From positions 1 through 62,244 of the forward strand of contig NZ_JARZAI010000039.1 of NCBI RefSeq assembly GCF_029893355.1: a DNA stretch of 62,244 nucleotides. Reading direction: 5' to 3'. Below the pieces are notes generated by a model. The model worked only from the letters and a program-made list of their open reading frames with translations, searched no databases and had not been told where the DNA came from. Positions 31,551 through 38,924 of this stretch are shown in pieces (within the stretch, counting starts at the first letter, position 1; each line of letters opens with the position of its first letter). This stretch comes from Kitasatospora sp. MAA4. Its GTDB lineage: Bacteria > Actinomycetota > Actinomycetes > Streptomycetales > Streptomycetaceae. The translations under genes and the position numbers were made by a program.

Positions 31551-32029
31551 TGCCCGGATTCCGACGGACCGCGCTCGCGGGAGCCGCGCTGGCCACCGCA
31601 CTGACCGCGGGGGCGATACTCGTCGCCTGCGGCGGCGGCGGTGGCGGTGGAGCGGCGGCGGGCGTGAAGCTCAGCGTCGCGGACTCCTACATCCCGCTGC
31701 CCGCGGGCGACGGCATGGCAGCCGGGTACCTGACGGTGCGCAACACCGGCGGCGCGGCGGACAAGCTGCTGAAGGTGTCCAGCCCGGGCGCCCAGTCGGT
31801 GACGCTGCACCGGTCCACCGACACCACCATGCAGGAGGTCGACAGCCTCCCGGTGCCCGCCGGGGGCTCGCTGGAGCTGGCCCGGGGCGGCAACCATCTG
31901 ATGATCATGGGCTGGGCGAAGCCGCCCGCCCTCGGCGACAAGCTCGAACTCGACCTCACCTTCCAGCACGGCGGAACGATCGCCGTGCAGGTGCCGGTGG
32001 AGCCACTCACCTACCGTCCCGGGAGCTGA
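31550..32029 (+). CDS. Copper chaperone PCu(A)C lipoprotein
   Basis: A 159-residue lipoprotein with a lipobox at LVACGG, a glycine run, and a cupredoxin-like PCuAC domain holding His in SVTLHRS, Met in TTMQEVD, and His/Met in NHLMIMGWAKP, the order of the H(M)x10Mx21HxM motif. It passes Cu(I) to Sco or to CuA of the oxidase. In S. lividans the equivalent ECuC forms a relay with Sco. It starts at the last base of the sco stop and is 8 bases before copCD, so the operon is tightly joined. Confidence 0.94.
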   Translation: MPGFRRTALAGAALATALTAGAILVACGGGGGGGAAAGVKLSVADSYIPLPAGDGMAAGYLTVRNTGGAADKLLKVSSPGAQSVTLHRSTDTTMQEVDSLPVPAGGSLELARGGNHLMIMGWAKPPALGDKLELDLTFQHGGTIAVQVPVEPLTYRPGS

Positions 32030-32037
32030 CGAGAGAT

Positions 32038-33963
32038 ATGCGCAAGACGAGGGCGATCCTGGCCATGGTCGGTGCGCTGCTGGTGCTGCTGCTGGGCAGC
32101 GCCGGGACGGCCTCCGCGCACGCGGCGCTGCTGCACACCGACCCCGAGCAGAACTCGGTGGTCGCGACCGAGCCGGCCGCCGTCACGCTGACCTTCAGCG
32201 AGGGCGTCACGCTGGACTCCGACGCGCTGCGGGTGCTCGACCCGGCCGGCAAGGCAGTGGACACCGGCAACCCCGGGCACGCCGACGGCAAGTCGGACAC
32301 CGCGACGATCGGGCTGCGTCCGGGCCTGGCCAACGGCACCTACACGGTGGCCTGGCGGGCGATCTCGGAGGACTCGCACCCGGTCGGCGGGGCGTTCACC
32401 TTCTCGATCGGGGCGCCCTCGGACACCTCGGTCTCCGCCTCGCAGGTGCAGGGCGCGAAGGCCGACGGTGTGGTGGCCGCGCTCTACGGCACCGCGCGGA
32501 CGGTCGCCTACGCGGCCTACGCGCTGCTGGTCGGCGTGGCGGCGTTCGTGCTGCTCTGCTGGCCGCGCGGCGCCGCGGTGCGCTCGGTGCAGCGGCTGCT
32601 GATGACCGGGTGGGTCGCGCTGCTGGCCTCCACGGTGGCGCTGCTGCTGCTGCGCGGGCCGTACGAGCGCGGGACCGGTATCGGCCAGGCGTTCGACCTC
32701 ACCCTGGTGCGCAGCACGCTGGACGAGCGGCTCGGCACCGCGCTGGCGGCCCGGCTGCTGCTGCTGGCGGCGGCCGGGGTGTTCCTGTCGCTGCTGGTGG
32801 GGCAGCTGGGCTTGTCCTCCTCCGCATCCCCGGCGGCCGAGCCGAGCGGGGATCCCGAGGAGGACGAGCTGCGCCGGCTGGAGCTGCGCGCGGCGGAGCG
32901 TCCGCAGCGCGAGGCGCGGCTGGCGCTCGGCGTCGGCGGGCTGGTGCTGGCCCTCGCGCTCGGCGCCACCTGGGCCGCGGCGGACCACGCCGCCGTCGGC
33001 ATCCAGGTCCCGCTGGCGCTGCCGCTGGACATGCTGCACCTGTTGGCGATGGCCTGCTGGCTCGGCGGGCTGGCCACCCTGCTGGTCGGGCTGCGGCACG
33101 GGATCGGCGCGACGGAGGCGGACCGGTTCTCCAAGGTCGCCTTCAGCTCGGTGGCGGTGCTGGTGGCCAGCGGCGTCTACCAGTCCTGGCGGGGCGTCGG
33201 CTCCTGGGGCGCGCTGGTGGACACCGAGTACGGGCGGCTGCTGCTGATCAAGATCGGCCTGGTGCTGGTCATGCTGGGCCTGGCCTGGTTCTCCCGGCGC
33301 TGGGTCGCCCGGCTGCGCGGGACGCCGGAGGAGGCCCTCAGCCCCGAGCCGGTGGAGCAGGAGCAGGAAGTCGGCCTGGCCGACGACCCGGTCCGCCAGG
33401 CCCAGCTGGACCGCCAGCGCGCGGCGCTGGCCTCGGCGAAGGTGCGCCGGACCCAGGACGGCTCGCCGGTGCGGGCCGGACTGCGGCGCGCGGTGCTGGT
33501 GGAGAGCGCGGTGGCGGTGGCCGTCCTGGTGGTCACCACCCTGCTGACCAACGCGCCGCCCGGCCGGGTGGCCGCCGCGACAGCCGCGCCGAGCGCGGGC
33601 GCGCCCGCCGCCACCGGGCAGCCGGTGGTCCTCAAGCTGGCGTACGACACCGGCGGCACCGGGACGGGCGCCAAGGGCACCGCGACGCTGAGCATCGACC
33701 CGGCCAGGACCGGCGGCAACGCCATCAAGCTGGTCGTCAGCGACAGCGCCGGGCAGCCGGTGGACGTCCCCGAGGTGCAGCTGTCGTTCACCCTGCCGGA
33801 CCGCGACCTCGGCCCGCTGCCGGTGGTGCTGGCCAAGTCCGGCACCGGCACCTGGAGCGGCACCGCACAGCTGCCGCTGGCCGGCGACTGGGTGGCGGCC
33901 GTCGTGGTCCGCTCCTCGGACATCGACCAGACCACCCAGACCAAGCCCGTGAAGATCGGCTGA
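32038..33963 (+). CDS. CopC-CopD fusion copper transport protein
   Basis: The 641-residue protein has a signal peptide (ending TASA), a CopC beta-barrel at residues 28-125 with mature N-terminal HAALLHTDP and EDSHPVGGAF as the copper site, a CopD-type polytopic domain (about residues 145-430, eight helices), a further helix near 485, and a C-terminal YtkA-like beta domain (about 520-641) ending VVRSSDIDQT. CopC binds Cu(II), and CopD passes copper through the membrane. The CopC-CopD-YtkA order is typical of actinobacteria. It is 8 bases after the PCuAC gene and 3 bases before the Dyp peroxidase gene. Confidence 0.94.
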   Translation: MRKTRAILAMVGALLVLLLGSAGTASAHAALLHTDPEQNSVVATEPAAVTLTFSEGVTLDSDALRVLDPAGKAVDTGNPGHADGKSDTATIGLRPGLANGTYTVAWRAISEDSHPVGGAFTFSIGAPSDTSVSASQVQGAKADGVVAALYGTARTVAYAAYALLVGVAAFVLLCWPRGAAVRSVQRLLMTGWVALLASTVALLLLRGPYERGTGIGQAFDLTLVRSTLDERLGTALAARLLLLAAAGVFLSLLVGQLGLSSSASPAAEPSGDPEEDELRRLELRAAERPQREARLALGVGGLVLALALGATWAAADHAAVGIQVPLALPLDMLHLLAMACWLGGLATLLVGLRHGIGATEADRFSKVAFSSVAVLVASGVYQSWRGVGSWGALVDTEYGRLLLIKIGLVLVMLGLAWFSRRWVARLRGTPEEALSPEPVEQEQEVGLADDPVRQAQLDRQRAALASAKVRRTQDGSPVRAGLRRAVLVESAVAVAVLVVTTLLTNAPPGRVAAATAAPSAGAPAATGQPVVLKLAYDTGGTGTGAKGTATLSIDPARTGGNAIKLVVSDSAGQPVDVPEVQLSFTLPDRDLGPLPVVLAKSGTGTWSGTAQLPLAGDWVAAVVVRSSDIDQTTQTKPVKIG

Positions 33964-33966
33964 ACC

Positions 33967-35193
33967 ATGGCACCCAGCACGTCCGGCGCGTTCTCCCGGC
34001 GCGCCCTGCTCGGCAGCGCCGGGGCCGGCCTGGTGGCAGGCGCGGCCGGCACATACGCGAGCGAGCCGGCGGCGGCAGCCCGCAGTGCCGGCCTCGGAGC
34101 GGGCCAGGTGGACTTCCACGGCCCGCACCAGGCCGGCATCCTCACCCCGCAGCAGGCCCGGATCCAGCTGGCCGCCTTCGACCTGCTCCCCGGCCTGGCC
34201 CCCGCCGCCGGGCGGGCCGGGCTGCAGGCGCTGCTCAAGCGCTGGACCGCGACCATCGCGCGGCTCACCGCCGGTGAGCCGGCCGACCGGAACGAGAACC
34301 AGATCGCCCTGGACGCCGGTCCCTGCTCGCTGACCGTCACGGTCGGCTTCGGCGCCTCGCTCTTCGAGCGGACCGGGATGCAGGCGGCCCGGCCGGCCGC
34401 GCTCGCGCCGCTGCCGGAGTTCCCCGCCGACGCGCTGGATCCCGCCCGCAGCGACGGCGACCTGTGGCTCCAGGTCTGCGCGGACGATGCGCTGGTCGCC
34501 TTCCACGCCCTGCGGGTGCTCCAGCAGCAGGCCGTCGGCACGGCCGCCCCGCGCTGGCAGTCGGCGGGATTCAGCCGCACCCCCGGCGCCACCGCGCAGC
34601 CGCGGACCGGCCGCAACCTGATGGGCCAGATCGACGGCACCAACAACCCCAAGCCCGCCGACGCCGACTTCGCCGCCCGGATCTTCAGCACCGGGCCCGG
34701 CTGGCTGGCCGGCGGCTCCTATCTGGTCTTCCGCCGGATCACGATGCTGCTGGACGACTGGGAGAACCTGCCCACCGACCGCCAGGAACGGGTGATCGGG
34801 CGGCGCAAGTCGGACGGCGCGCCGCTCTCCGGCGGCACCGAGACCACCCCCGTCGACCTCGCCAGGTCCAACCCGGACGGCACCCTGGCGATCCCCGCCG
34901 ACGCGCACATCCGGGTCGCCGCCCCGGCGGCCAACAGCGGGGCGGCGATGCTGCGGCGCGGGTACAGCTACGCCGACGGGGTCCGGGCGGACGGTTCGCC
35001 GGACGCCGGGCTGCTCTTCCTGGCCTTCCAGGCGGACCCGGCGCGCGGCTTCGTCCCGGTGCAGCGCAAGCTCTCCCGGGGCGACGGGCTGTCGAAGTTC
35101 CTGCGGCACGAGGCGAGCGGGCTGTACGCGGTGCCGCCGGGCGTCCCGGCCGGCGGCACCGGCTACCTGGGCCAGGCGCTGCTGGAGGGTTAG
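33967..35193 (+). CDS. Dyp-type peroxidase with Tat signal (EfeB/DtpA-like)
   Basis: A 408-residue haem peroxidase. The N-terminus FSRRALLGSAGAGLVAGAAG is a Tat signal. The GxxDG motif GQIDGTNNPK with the distal Asp is near residue 222, and the proximal His and distal Arg regions are in DAHIRVAAPAANSG and YSYADGVR. It uses H2O2 to oxidise dyes, lignin-like compounds or Cu(I). In S. lividans the copper-operon Dyp DtpA cooperates with GlxA in development; the same gene order here (Sco, PCuAC, CopCD, Dyp) suggests that role. It starts 3 bases after copCD. Confidence 0.94.
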   Translation: MAPSTSGAFSRRALLGSAGAGLVAGAAGTYASEPAAAARSAGLGAGQVDFHGPHQAGILTPQQARIQLAAFDLLPGLAPAAGRAGLQALLKRWTATIARLTAGEPADRNENQIALDAGPCSLTVTVGFGASLFERTGMQAARPAALAPLPEFPADALDPARSDGDLWLQVCADDALVAFHALRVLQQQAVGTAAPRWQSAGFSRTPGATAQPRTGRNLMGQIDGTNNPKPADADFAARIFSTGPGWLAGGSYLVFRRITMLLDDWENLPTDRQERVIGRRKSDGAPLSGGTETTPVDLARSNPDGTLAIPADAHIRVAAPAANSGAAMLRRGYSYADGVRADGSPDAGLLFLAFQADPARGFVPVQRKLSRGDGLSKFLRHEASGLYAVPPGVPAGGTGYLGQALLEG

Positions 35194-35292
35194 CCAGCTG
35201 CCCACGGGGTGGACGAACGGCGCCGTGCCGGGGCCCGAGTGGATAGGGTGGCAGGTCTGGCACCGCTGAGTTGAACCGTCCGGAGGCACGAA

Positions 35293-36228
35293 ATGTCGGC
35301 CACCCGCTACACCTACCTCGGGCCCCGGGGCACCTTCACGGAGGCCGCCCTGCACACCCTGCCCGAGGCGGCGACCCGGGAGCTGGTGCCGCTCACCTCG
35401 GTGCAGGCCGCGCTGGACGCCGTCCGCACCGGCGAGGCCGCCGGGGCCTTCGTGGCGATCGAGAACTCGGTGGAGGGCGCGGTCACCACCACCATCGACG
35501 AGCTGGCCACCGGCACGCCGCTGATGATCTACCGCGAGGTGCTGCTGCCGATCAGCTTCGCCCTGCTGGTCCGACCCGGCACCACGCTGGCCGACGTCAA
35601 GACCGTGACCAGCCACCCGGTGGCCCAGCCGCAGGTCCGGCACTGGATGCGGGCCAACCTGCCGGACGTCCACTGGGAGTCCGCCGCCTCCAACGCGGAC
35701 GGCGCCCGGCTGGTGCAGGAGGGCCGCTTCGACGGTGCCTTCGCGGGGGAGTTCGCCGCCGCGCTGTACGGGCTCGAGCCACTGGTCAGCGACATCCACG
35801 ACGCCGCGTACGCGACCACCCGGTTCGTCCTGGTCGGCCGACCGGGGCGGGTCTCCTCGCCGACCGGCGCGGACAAGACGTCGATGGTGGTCTGGCTGCC
35901 GGACGACCACCCGGGCGCGCTGCTGGAGCTGCTGCAGGAATTCGCGGTGCGCGGGGTCAACCTGATGCGGATCGAATCGCGGCCCACCGGCCAGGGACTC
36001 GGGAACTACTGCTTCTCGCTCGACTGCGAGGGCCACCTGACCGAGCGCCGGGTCGCCGAGACGCTGATGGGTCTGCGGCGGATCTGCCCGCAGGTGCGGT
36101 TCCTCGGCTCCTATCCGCGGGCGGACCAGCGCGACCCGTCGGCCCGCCAGCCCGGAACCTCGGACGAGGATTTCGACCGCGCGGCGGACTGGCTCTCGCG
36201 CTGCCTCGACGGCCGCGCCGAACTCTGA
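35293..36228 (+). CDS. pheA: Prephenate dehydratase
   Basis: A 311-residue monofunctional prephenate dehydratase. The catalytic domain (residues 1-185) has YLGPRGTFTEAAL, AIENSVEGAV and the catalytic Thr-Arg-Phe in YATTRFVLVG. The ACT domain (about 197-275) has KTSMVVWLPDDHPGALLELL and the phenylalanine-binding ESRP in RIESRPTGQGLGNYCF. It decarboxylates and dehydrates prephenate to phenylpyruvate, and phenylalanine inhibits it through the ACT domain. GGAGG precedes the ATG. A 12-base sequence is repeated three times across its stop codon. Confidence 0.97.
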   Translation: MSATRYTYLGPRGTFTEAALHTLPEAATRELVPLTSVQAALDAVRTGEAAGAFVAIENSVEGAVTTTIDELATGTPLMIYREVLLPISFALLVRPGTTLADVKTVTSHPVAQPQVRHWMRANLPDVHWESAASNADGARLVQEGRFDGAFAGEFAAALYGLEPLVSDIHDAAYATTRFVLVGRPGRVSSPTGADKTSMVVWLPDDHPGALLELLQEFAVRGVNLMRIESRPTGQGLGNYCFSLDCEGHLTERRVAETLMGLRRICPQVRFLGSYPRADQRDPSARQPGTSDEDFDRAADWLSRCLDGRAEL

Positions 36229-36253
36229 TCCGAACTCTGGTCCGAACTCTGGC
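36218..36253 (+). repeat. Three 12-base direct repeats across the pheA stop codon
   Basis: CCGAACTCTGAT, CCGAACTCTGGT and CCGAACTCTGGC follow one another. The first copy carries the TGA stop; the other two have TGG in its place, so the unit spacing keeps frame (four codons). Confidence 0.85.
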
Positions 36254-36334
36254 GCCGCCGTTCGTCAGTTGTTCATGTCGCGCCCATCCGGGTGACACCA
36301 CCCGGGAACCAGGTCAGCGCCCGACCACACACCG

Positions 36335-36702
36335 TCATCCACAGGCCGGTGAACTGGCCCCTCCTCATCCACAGGCCCTGACGGGGCTAGTTATCCACAG
36401 GCCTGGGGACGAGTCGACAAACCGGCATAGCTACTCCCAGGTCCAGTCGGATCATCTCCTAGTGGGCGGGATCGGACCAATCACACCAGAGTCACCCTTC
36501 TGCCTTTAAATCACCCGTCCGAGTGGGTAAATTAACTCAGCCGAGCAGCTAATTTCGGGTTTGAAACCTTGGAAACCTGATTTCGGGATCCAGGATTCTC
36601 CCAGGAACGACAATCCACAGGCAAGCTTCCGAGCCTGTGGACAAAAGGGCTCCACGGCGCACGGTGGACAAGTTATCCACAGGATTGGGCCGGTTATCCC
36701 CA
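36335..36702. promoter_or_regulatory. Cluster of DnaA boxes between pheA and serS
   Basis: Eight sites match or nearly match TT(A/G)TCCACA: TCATCCACA (36335, 36365), TTATCCACA (36391 and 36673), CAATCCACA (36611), TGTGGACAA (36636, exact on the minus strand), GGTGGACAA (36663) and TTATCCCCA (36694). They form two groups around an AT-rich stretch near 36505-36570. No gene fits in 36229-36788. No dnaA or dnaN is near, so it is not the standard oriC. It could titrate DnaA and moderate initiation, as reported for high-affinity DnaA-box clusters flanking oriC in S. coelicolor. Confidence 0.75.
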
Positions 36703-36775
36703 GGGAGCGGCCGCCGTGGTGGACAGCACCGCCCGGATCCCCGAAAACCAGTCCGGCCGGTCGCTCGCGCCCCGG

Positions 36776-36781
36776 TAGGCT
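36776..36781 (+). promoter_or_regulatory. -10 hexamer TAGGCT of serS, leaderless arrangement
   Basis: TAGGCT ends 7 nt before the serS GTG. There is no purine-rich site between, so the mRNA probably begins at the start codon. Confidence 0.45.
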
Positions 36782-36788
36782 GTGGCCC

Positions 36789-38063
36789 GTGATTGACCTT
36801 CGCCTGCTTCGTGAGGACCCTGACCGAGTGCGCGCCTCGCAGCGCGCCCGTGGCGAGGACGTCGACCTGGTCGACGCCCTGCTCTCCGCCGACGAACGGC
36901 GCCGGTCATCGGGCACCCGTTTCGACGAGCTGCGCAACGAGCAGAAGACGCTCGGCAAGCTGGTCCCCAAGGCCCAGGGCGACGAGAAGGCCGCCCTGCT
37001 CGCCCGCACCCGCGTGCTGGCCGCCGAGGTCAAGGCGGCCGAGGCCGAGCAGAACGAGGCCAAGGACGAGGCCGAGCGCCTGATCCGCTCGCTCGCCAAC
37101 CTGATCGACCCGGCGGCTCCGGTCGGTGGCGAGGAGGACTTCGTCACGCTGGAGGAGATCGGCACCCCGCGCGACTTCGCGGCCGAGGGCTTCGAGCCCA
37201 AGGACCACGTCGAGCTGGGCCAGATCCTCGGCGCGATCGACACCGAGCGCGGCGCCAAGGTGGCCGGCTCGCGCTCCTACTACCTGACCGGCGTGGGCGC
37301 CCTGCTGGAGCTGGCCCTGGTCAACATGGCGATGGCGCAGGCCACCGCGGCCGGCTTCGTCCCGATGATCACGCCGAGCCTGGTCCGGCCGGCCGCGATG
37401 GACGGCACCGGCTTCCTCGGCCAGGCCGCCGAGAACGTCTACTTCCTGGAGCAGGACGACCGCTACCTGGTCGGCACCAGCGAGGTCCCGCTCGCGGCGT
37501 ACCACATGGACGAGATCCTGGAGGCGGGCCAGCTGCCGCTGCGCTACGCCGGCTTCTCCTCCTGCTTCCGCCGCGAGGCCGGGACGTACGGCAAGGACAC
37601 CCGCGGCATCATCCGGGTGCACCAGTTCGACAAGGTCGAGATGTTCGTCTACACCACCCCGGAGGAGGCGGAGGCCGAGCACCGCCGCCTGCTCCAGTGG
37701 GAGAAGGACTTCCTGAACGCCCTGGAGCTGCCCTACCGGGTGATCGACGTGGCCTCCGGCGACCTCGGTTCCTCGGCCGCACGCAAGTTCGACATCGAGG
37801 CCTGGATCCCGACCCAGGGCAAGTACCGCGAGGTCACCTCCACCTCGAACACCACCGAGTACCAGTCCCGCCGGCTCTCCATCCGGATGCGCGAGGAGGG
37901 CAAGGTCCGCCCGCTGGCCACCCTGAACGGCACCCTGGTCGCCGTGCCGCGGACCATCGTGGCGATCCTGGAGAACCACCAGCAGGCGGACGGCACGGTC
38001 GTCCTCCCGGAGGCGCTGCGCCCCTACCTCGGCGGCCGGACCACGCTGGACCCGATCAAGTGA
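36789..38063 (+). CDS. serS: Seryl-tRNA synthetase
   Basis: A 424-residue class II synthetase. The N-terminal coiled-coil arm that grips tRNA-Ser spans about residues 1-105 (MIDLRLLREDPDRVRASQRA then two long charged helices). Motif 2 is in CFRREAGTYGKDTRGIIRVH and motif 3 in NGTLVAVPRTIVAILENHQ. It charges tRNA-Ser (and tRNA-Sec where present) with serine. The GTG start at 36789 agrees with the family N-terminus and with a TAGGCT 7 nt before it. The stop overlaps the start of the HAD gene (GTGA), so the two are cotranslated. Confidence 0.98.
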   Translation: MIDLRLLREDPDRVRASQRARGEDVDLVDALLSADERRRSSGTRFDELRNEQKTLGKLVPKAQGDEKAALLARTRVLAAEVKAAEAEQNEAKDEAERLIRSLANLIDPAAPVGGEEDFVTLEEIGTPRDFAAEGFEPKDHVELGQILGAIDTERGAKVAGSRSYYLTGVGALLELALVNMAMAQATAAGFVPMITPSLVRPAAMDGTGFLGQAAENVYFLEQDDRYLVGTSEVPLAAYHMDEILEAGQLPLRYAGFSSCFRREAGTYGKDTRGIIRVHQFDKVEMFVYTTPEEAEAEHRRLLQWEKDFLNALELPYRVIDVASGDLGSSAARKFDIEAWIPTQGKYREVTSTSNTTEYQSRRLSIRMREEGKVRPLATLNGTLVAVPRTIVAILENHQQADGTVVLPEALRPYLGGRTTLDPIK

Positions 38064-38869
38064 CCGTCCAGGAGCTGCCCTACCGGTTGGTCGCGACCGA
38101 CCTGGACGGCACCCTGCTGACCTCCACGGGGACGACGGTCTCCGACCGCACCCGCGCCGCCCTGGCCGCCGCCACGGCGGCCGGTGCGGTGCACATCGTG
38201 GTCACCGGCCGCTCGGCGGCCTGGTCGCGGCCGATATTCGACCAGATCGGCTACACCGGTCTGGCGGTCTGCGGGCAGGGCGCGCAGGTCTACGACGCCG
38301 GGGCGCACAAGCTGCTCACCTCGATGACGCTGGACCGCACGCTGGCCGCGACGGCCATCGCCAAGATCGAGGCCGAGCTCGGCCCGCTCGCCGTGGCGGC
38401 GAGCCAGGACGGGCTGGAAGGCGCGGTGCTCGCGATGAGGTCGTTCCGCGCGGTCGGGGACCTGCCGATGGTCCCGGTGGAGACCTTCGCCGACCTGATC
38501 GTCGCGCCGATCAGCAAGCTCTACATCCAGTGCCCGGGCTACGGGGACGACGAGCTGGGCGAGGCCGCGGCGCGGCTGGCCGGCCAGCTGGTCGGGGTCA
38601 CCGTGGCCGGGCCCGGCATCGTCGAGCTGCTGCCGCTGGGGCTCTCCAAGGCCACCGGGCTGGCGATCGCGGCCCGCCGGCTGGGCCTGCGGGCGGCGGA
38701 CACCATCGCCTTCGGCGACATGCCCAACGACCTGCCGATGTTCCACTGGGCCGCGTACGGCGTGGCGATGGCCAACGCGCACACGGAGCTGCTCGCGGTC
38801 GCGGACGAGGTCACCGCCGGCAACGACGAGGACGGCGTCGCGGTGGTGCTGGAGCGCCTCTTCGGCTGA
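38060..38869 (+). CDS. HAD superfamily (Cof-type) phosphatase
   Basis: The 269-residue protein is a Cof/IIB-type HAD hydrolase: motif I LVATDLDGTLLTS (nucleophile Asp near residue 13), motif II IVVTGRSAAW, motif III Lys in GLSKATGLAIAARRLGL and motif IV FGDMPNDLPMFHWA. The cap domain is residues about 85-185. Such enzymes remove phosphate from sugar phosphates, nucleotides or FMN; the substrate cannot be told. It starts within the serS stop (GTGA) and is followed by a strong hairpin, so serS and this gene form a two-gene operon. Confidence 0.92.
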   Translation: MTVQELPYRLVATDLDGTLLTSTGTTVSDRTRAALAAATAAGAVHIVVTGRSAAWSRPIFDQIGYTGLAVCGQGAQVYDAGAHKLLTSMTLDRTLAATAIAKIEAELGPLAVAASQDGLEGAVLAMRSFRAVGDLPMVPVETFADLIVAPISKLYIQCPGYGDDELGEAAARLAGQLVGVTVAGPGIVELLPLGLSKATGLAIAARRLGLRAADTIAFGDMPNDLPMFHWAAYGVAMANAHTELLAVADEVTAGNDEDGVAVVLERLFG

Positions 38870-38880
38870 CGTGACATGGG

Positions 38881-38917
38881 GAAGGGCCCGCTGCCGGCAC
38901 TGGCAGCGGGCCCTTTC
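38881..38917. terminator. Strong hairpin between convergent HAD and LCP genes
   Basis: GAAGGGCCCGCTGCC pairs with GGCAGCGGGCCCTTT around a 6-nt loop. It lies between two gene ends, so it can serve both strands; a short T-run follows on the plus side. Confidence 0.9.
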
Positions 38918-38924
38918 GCTGCGC

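Noticed and set aside
32011..36036. A 1341-codon open frame on the minus strand opposite the copper genes and pheA
   Set aside because: It is antisense to six clearly recognisable genes, is rich in Arg, Gly, His and Gln as expected for a shadow of GC-biased codons, and has no domain.
36229..36788. The DnaA-box cluster as the chromosomal oriC
   Set aside because: No dnaA, dnaN, gyrB or rpmH nearby and far fewer boxes than a Streptomyces oriC; titration or regulatory site is more likely.
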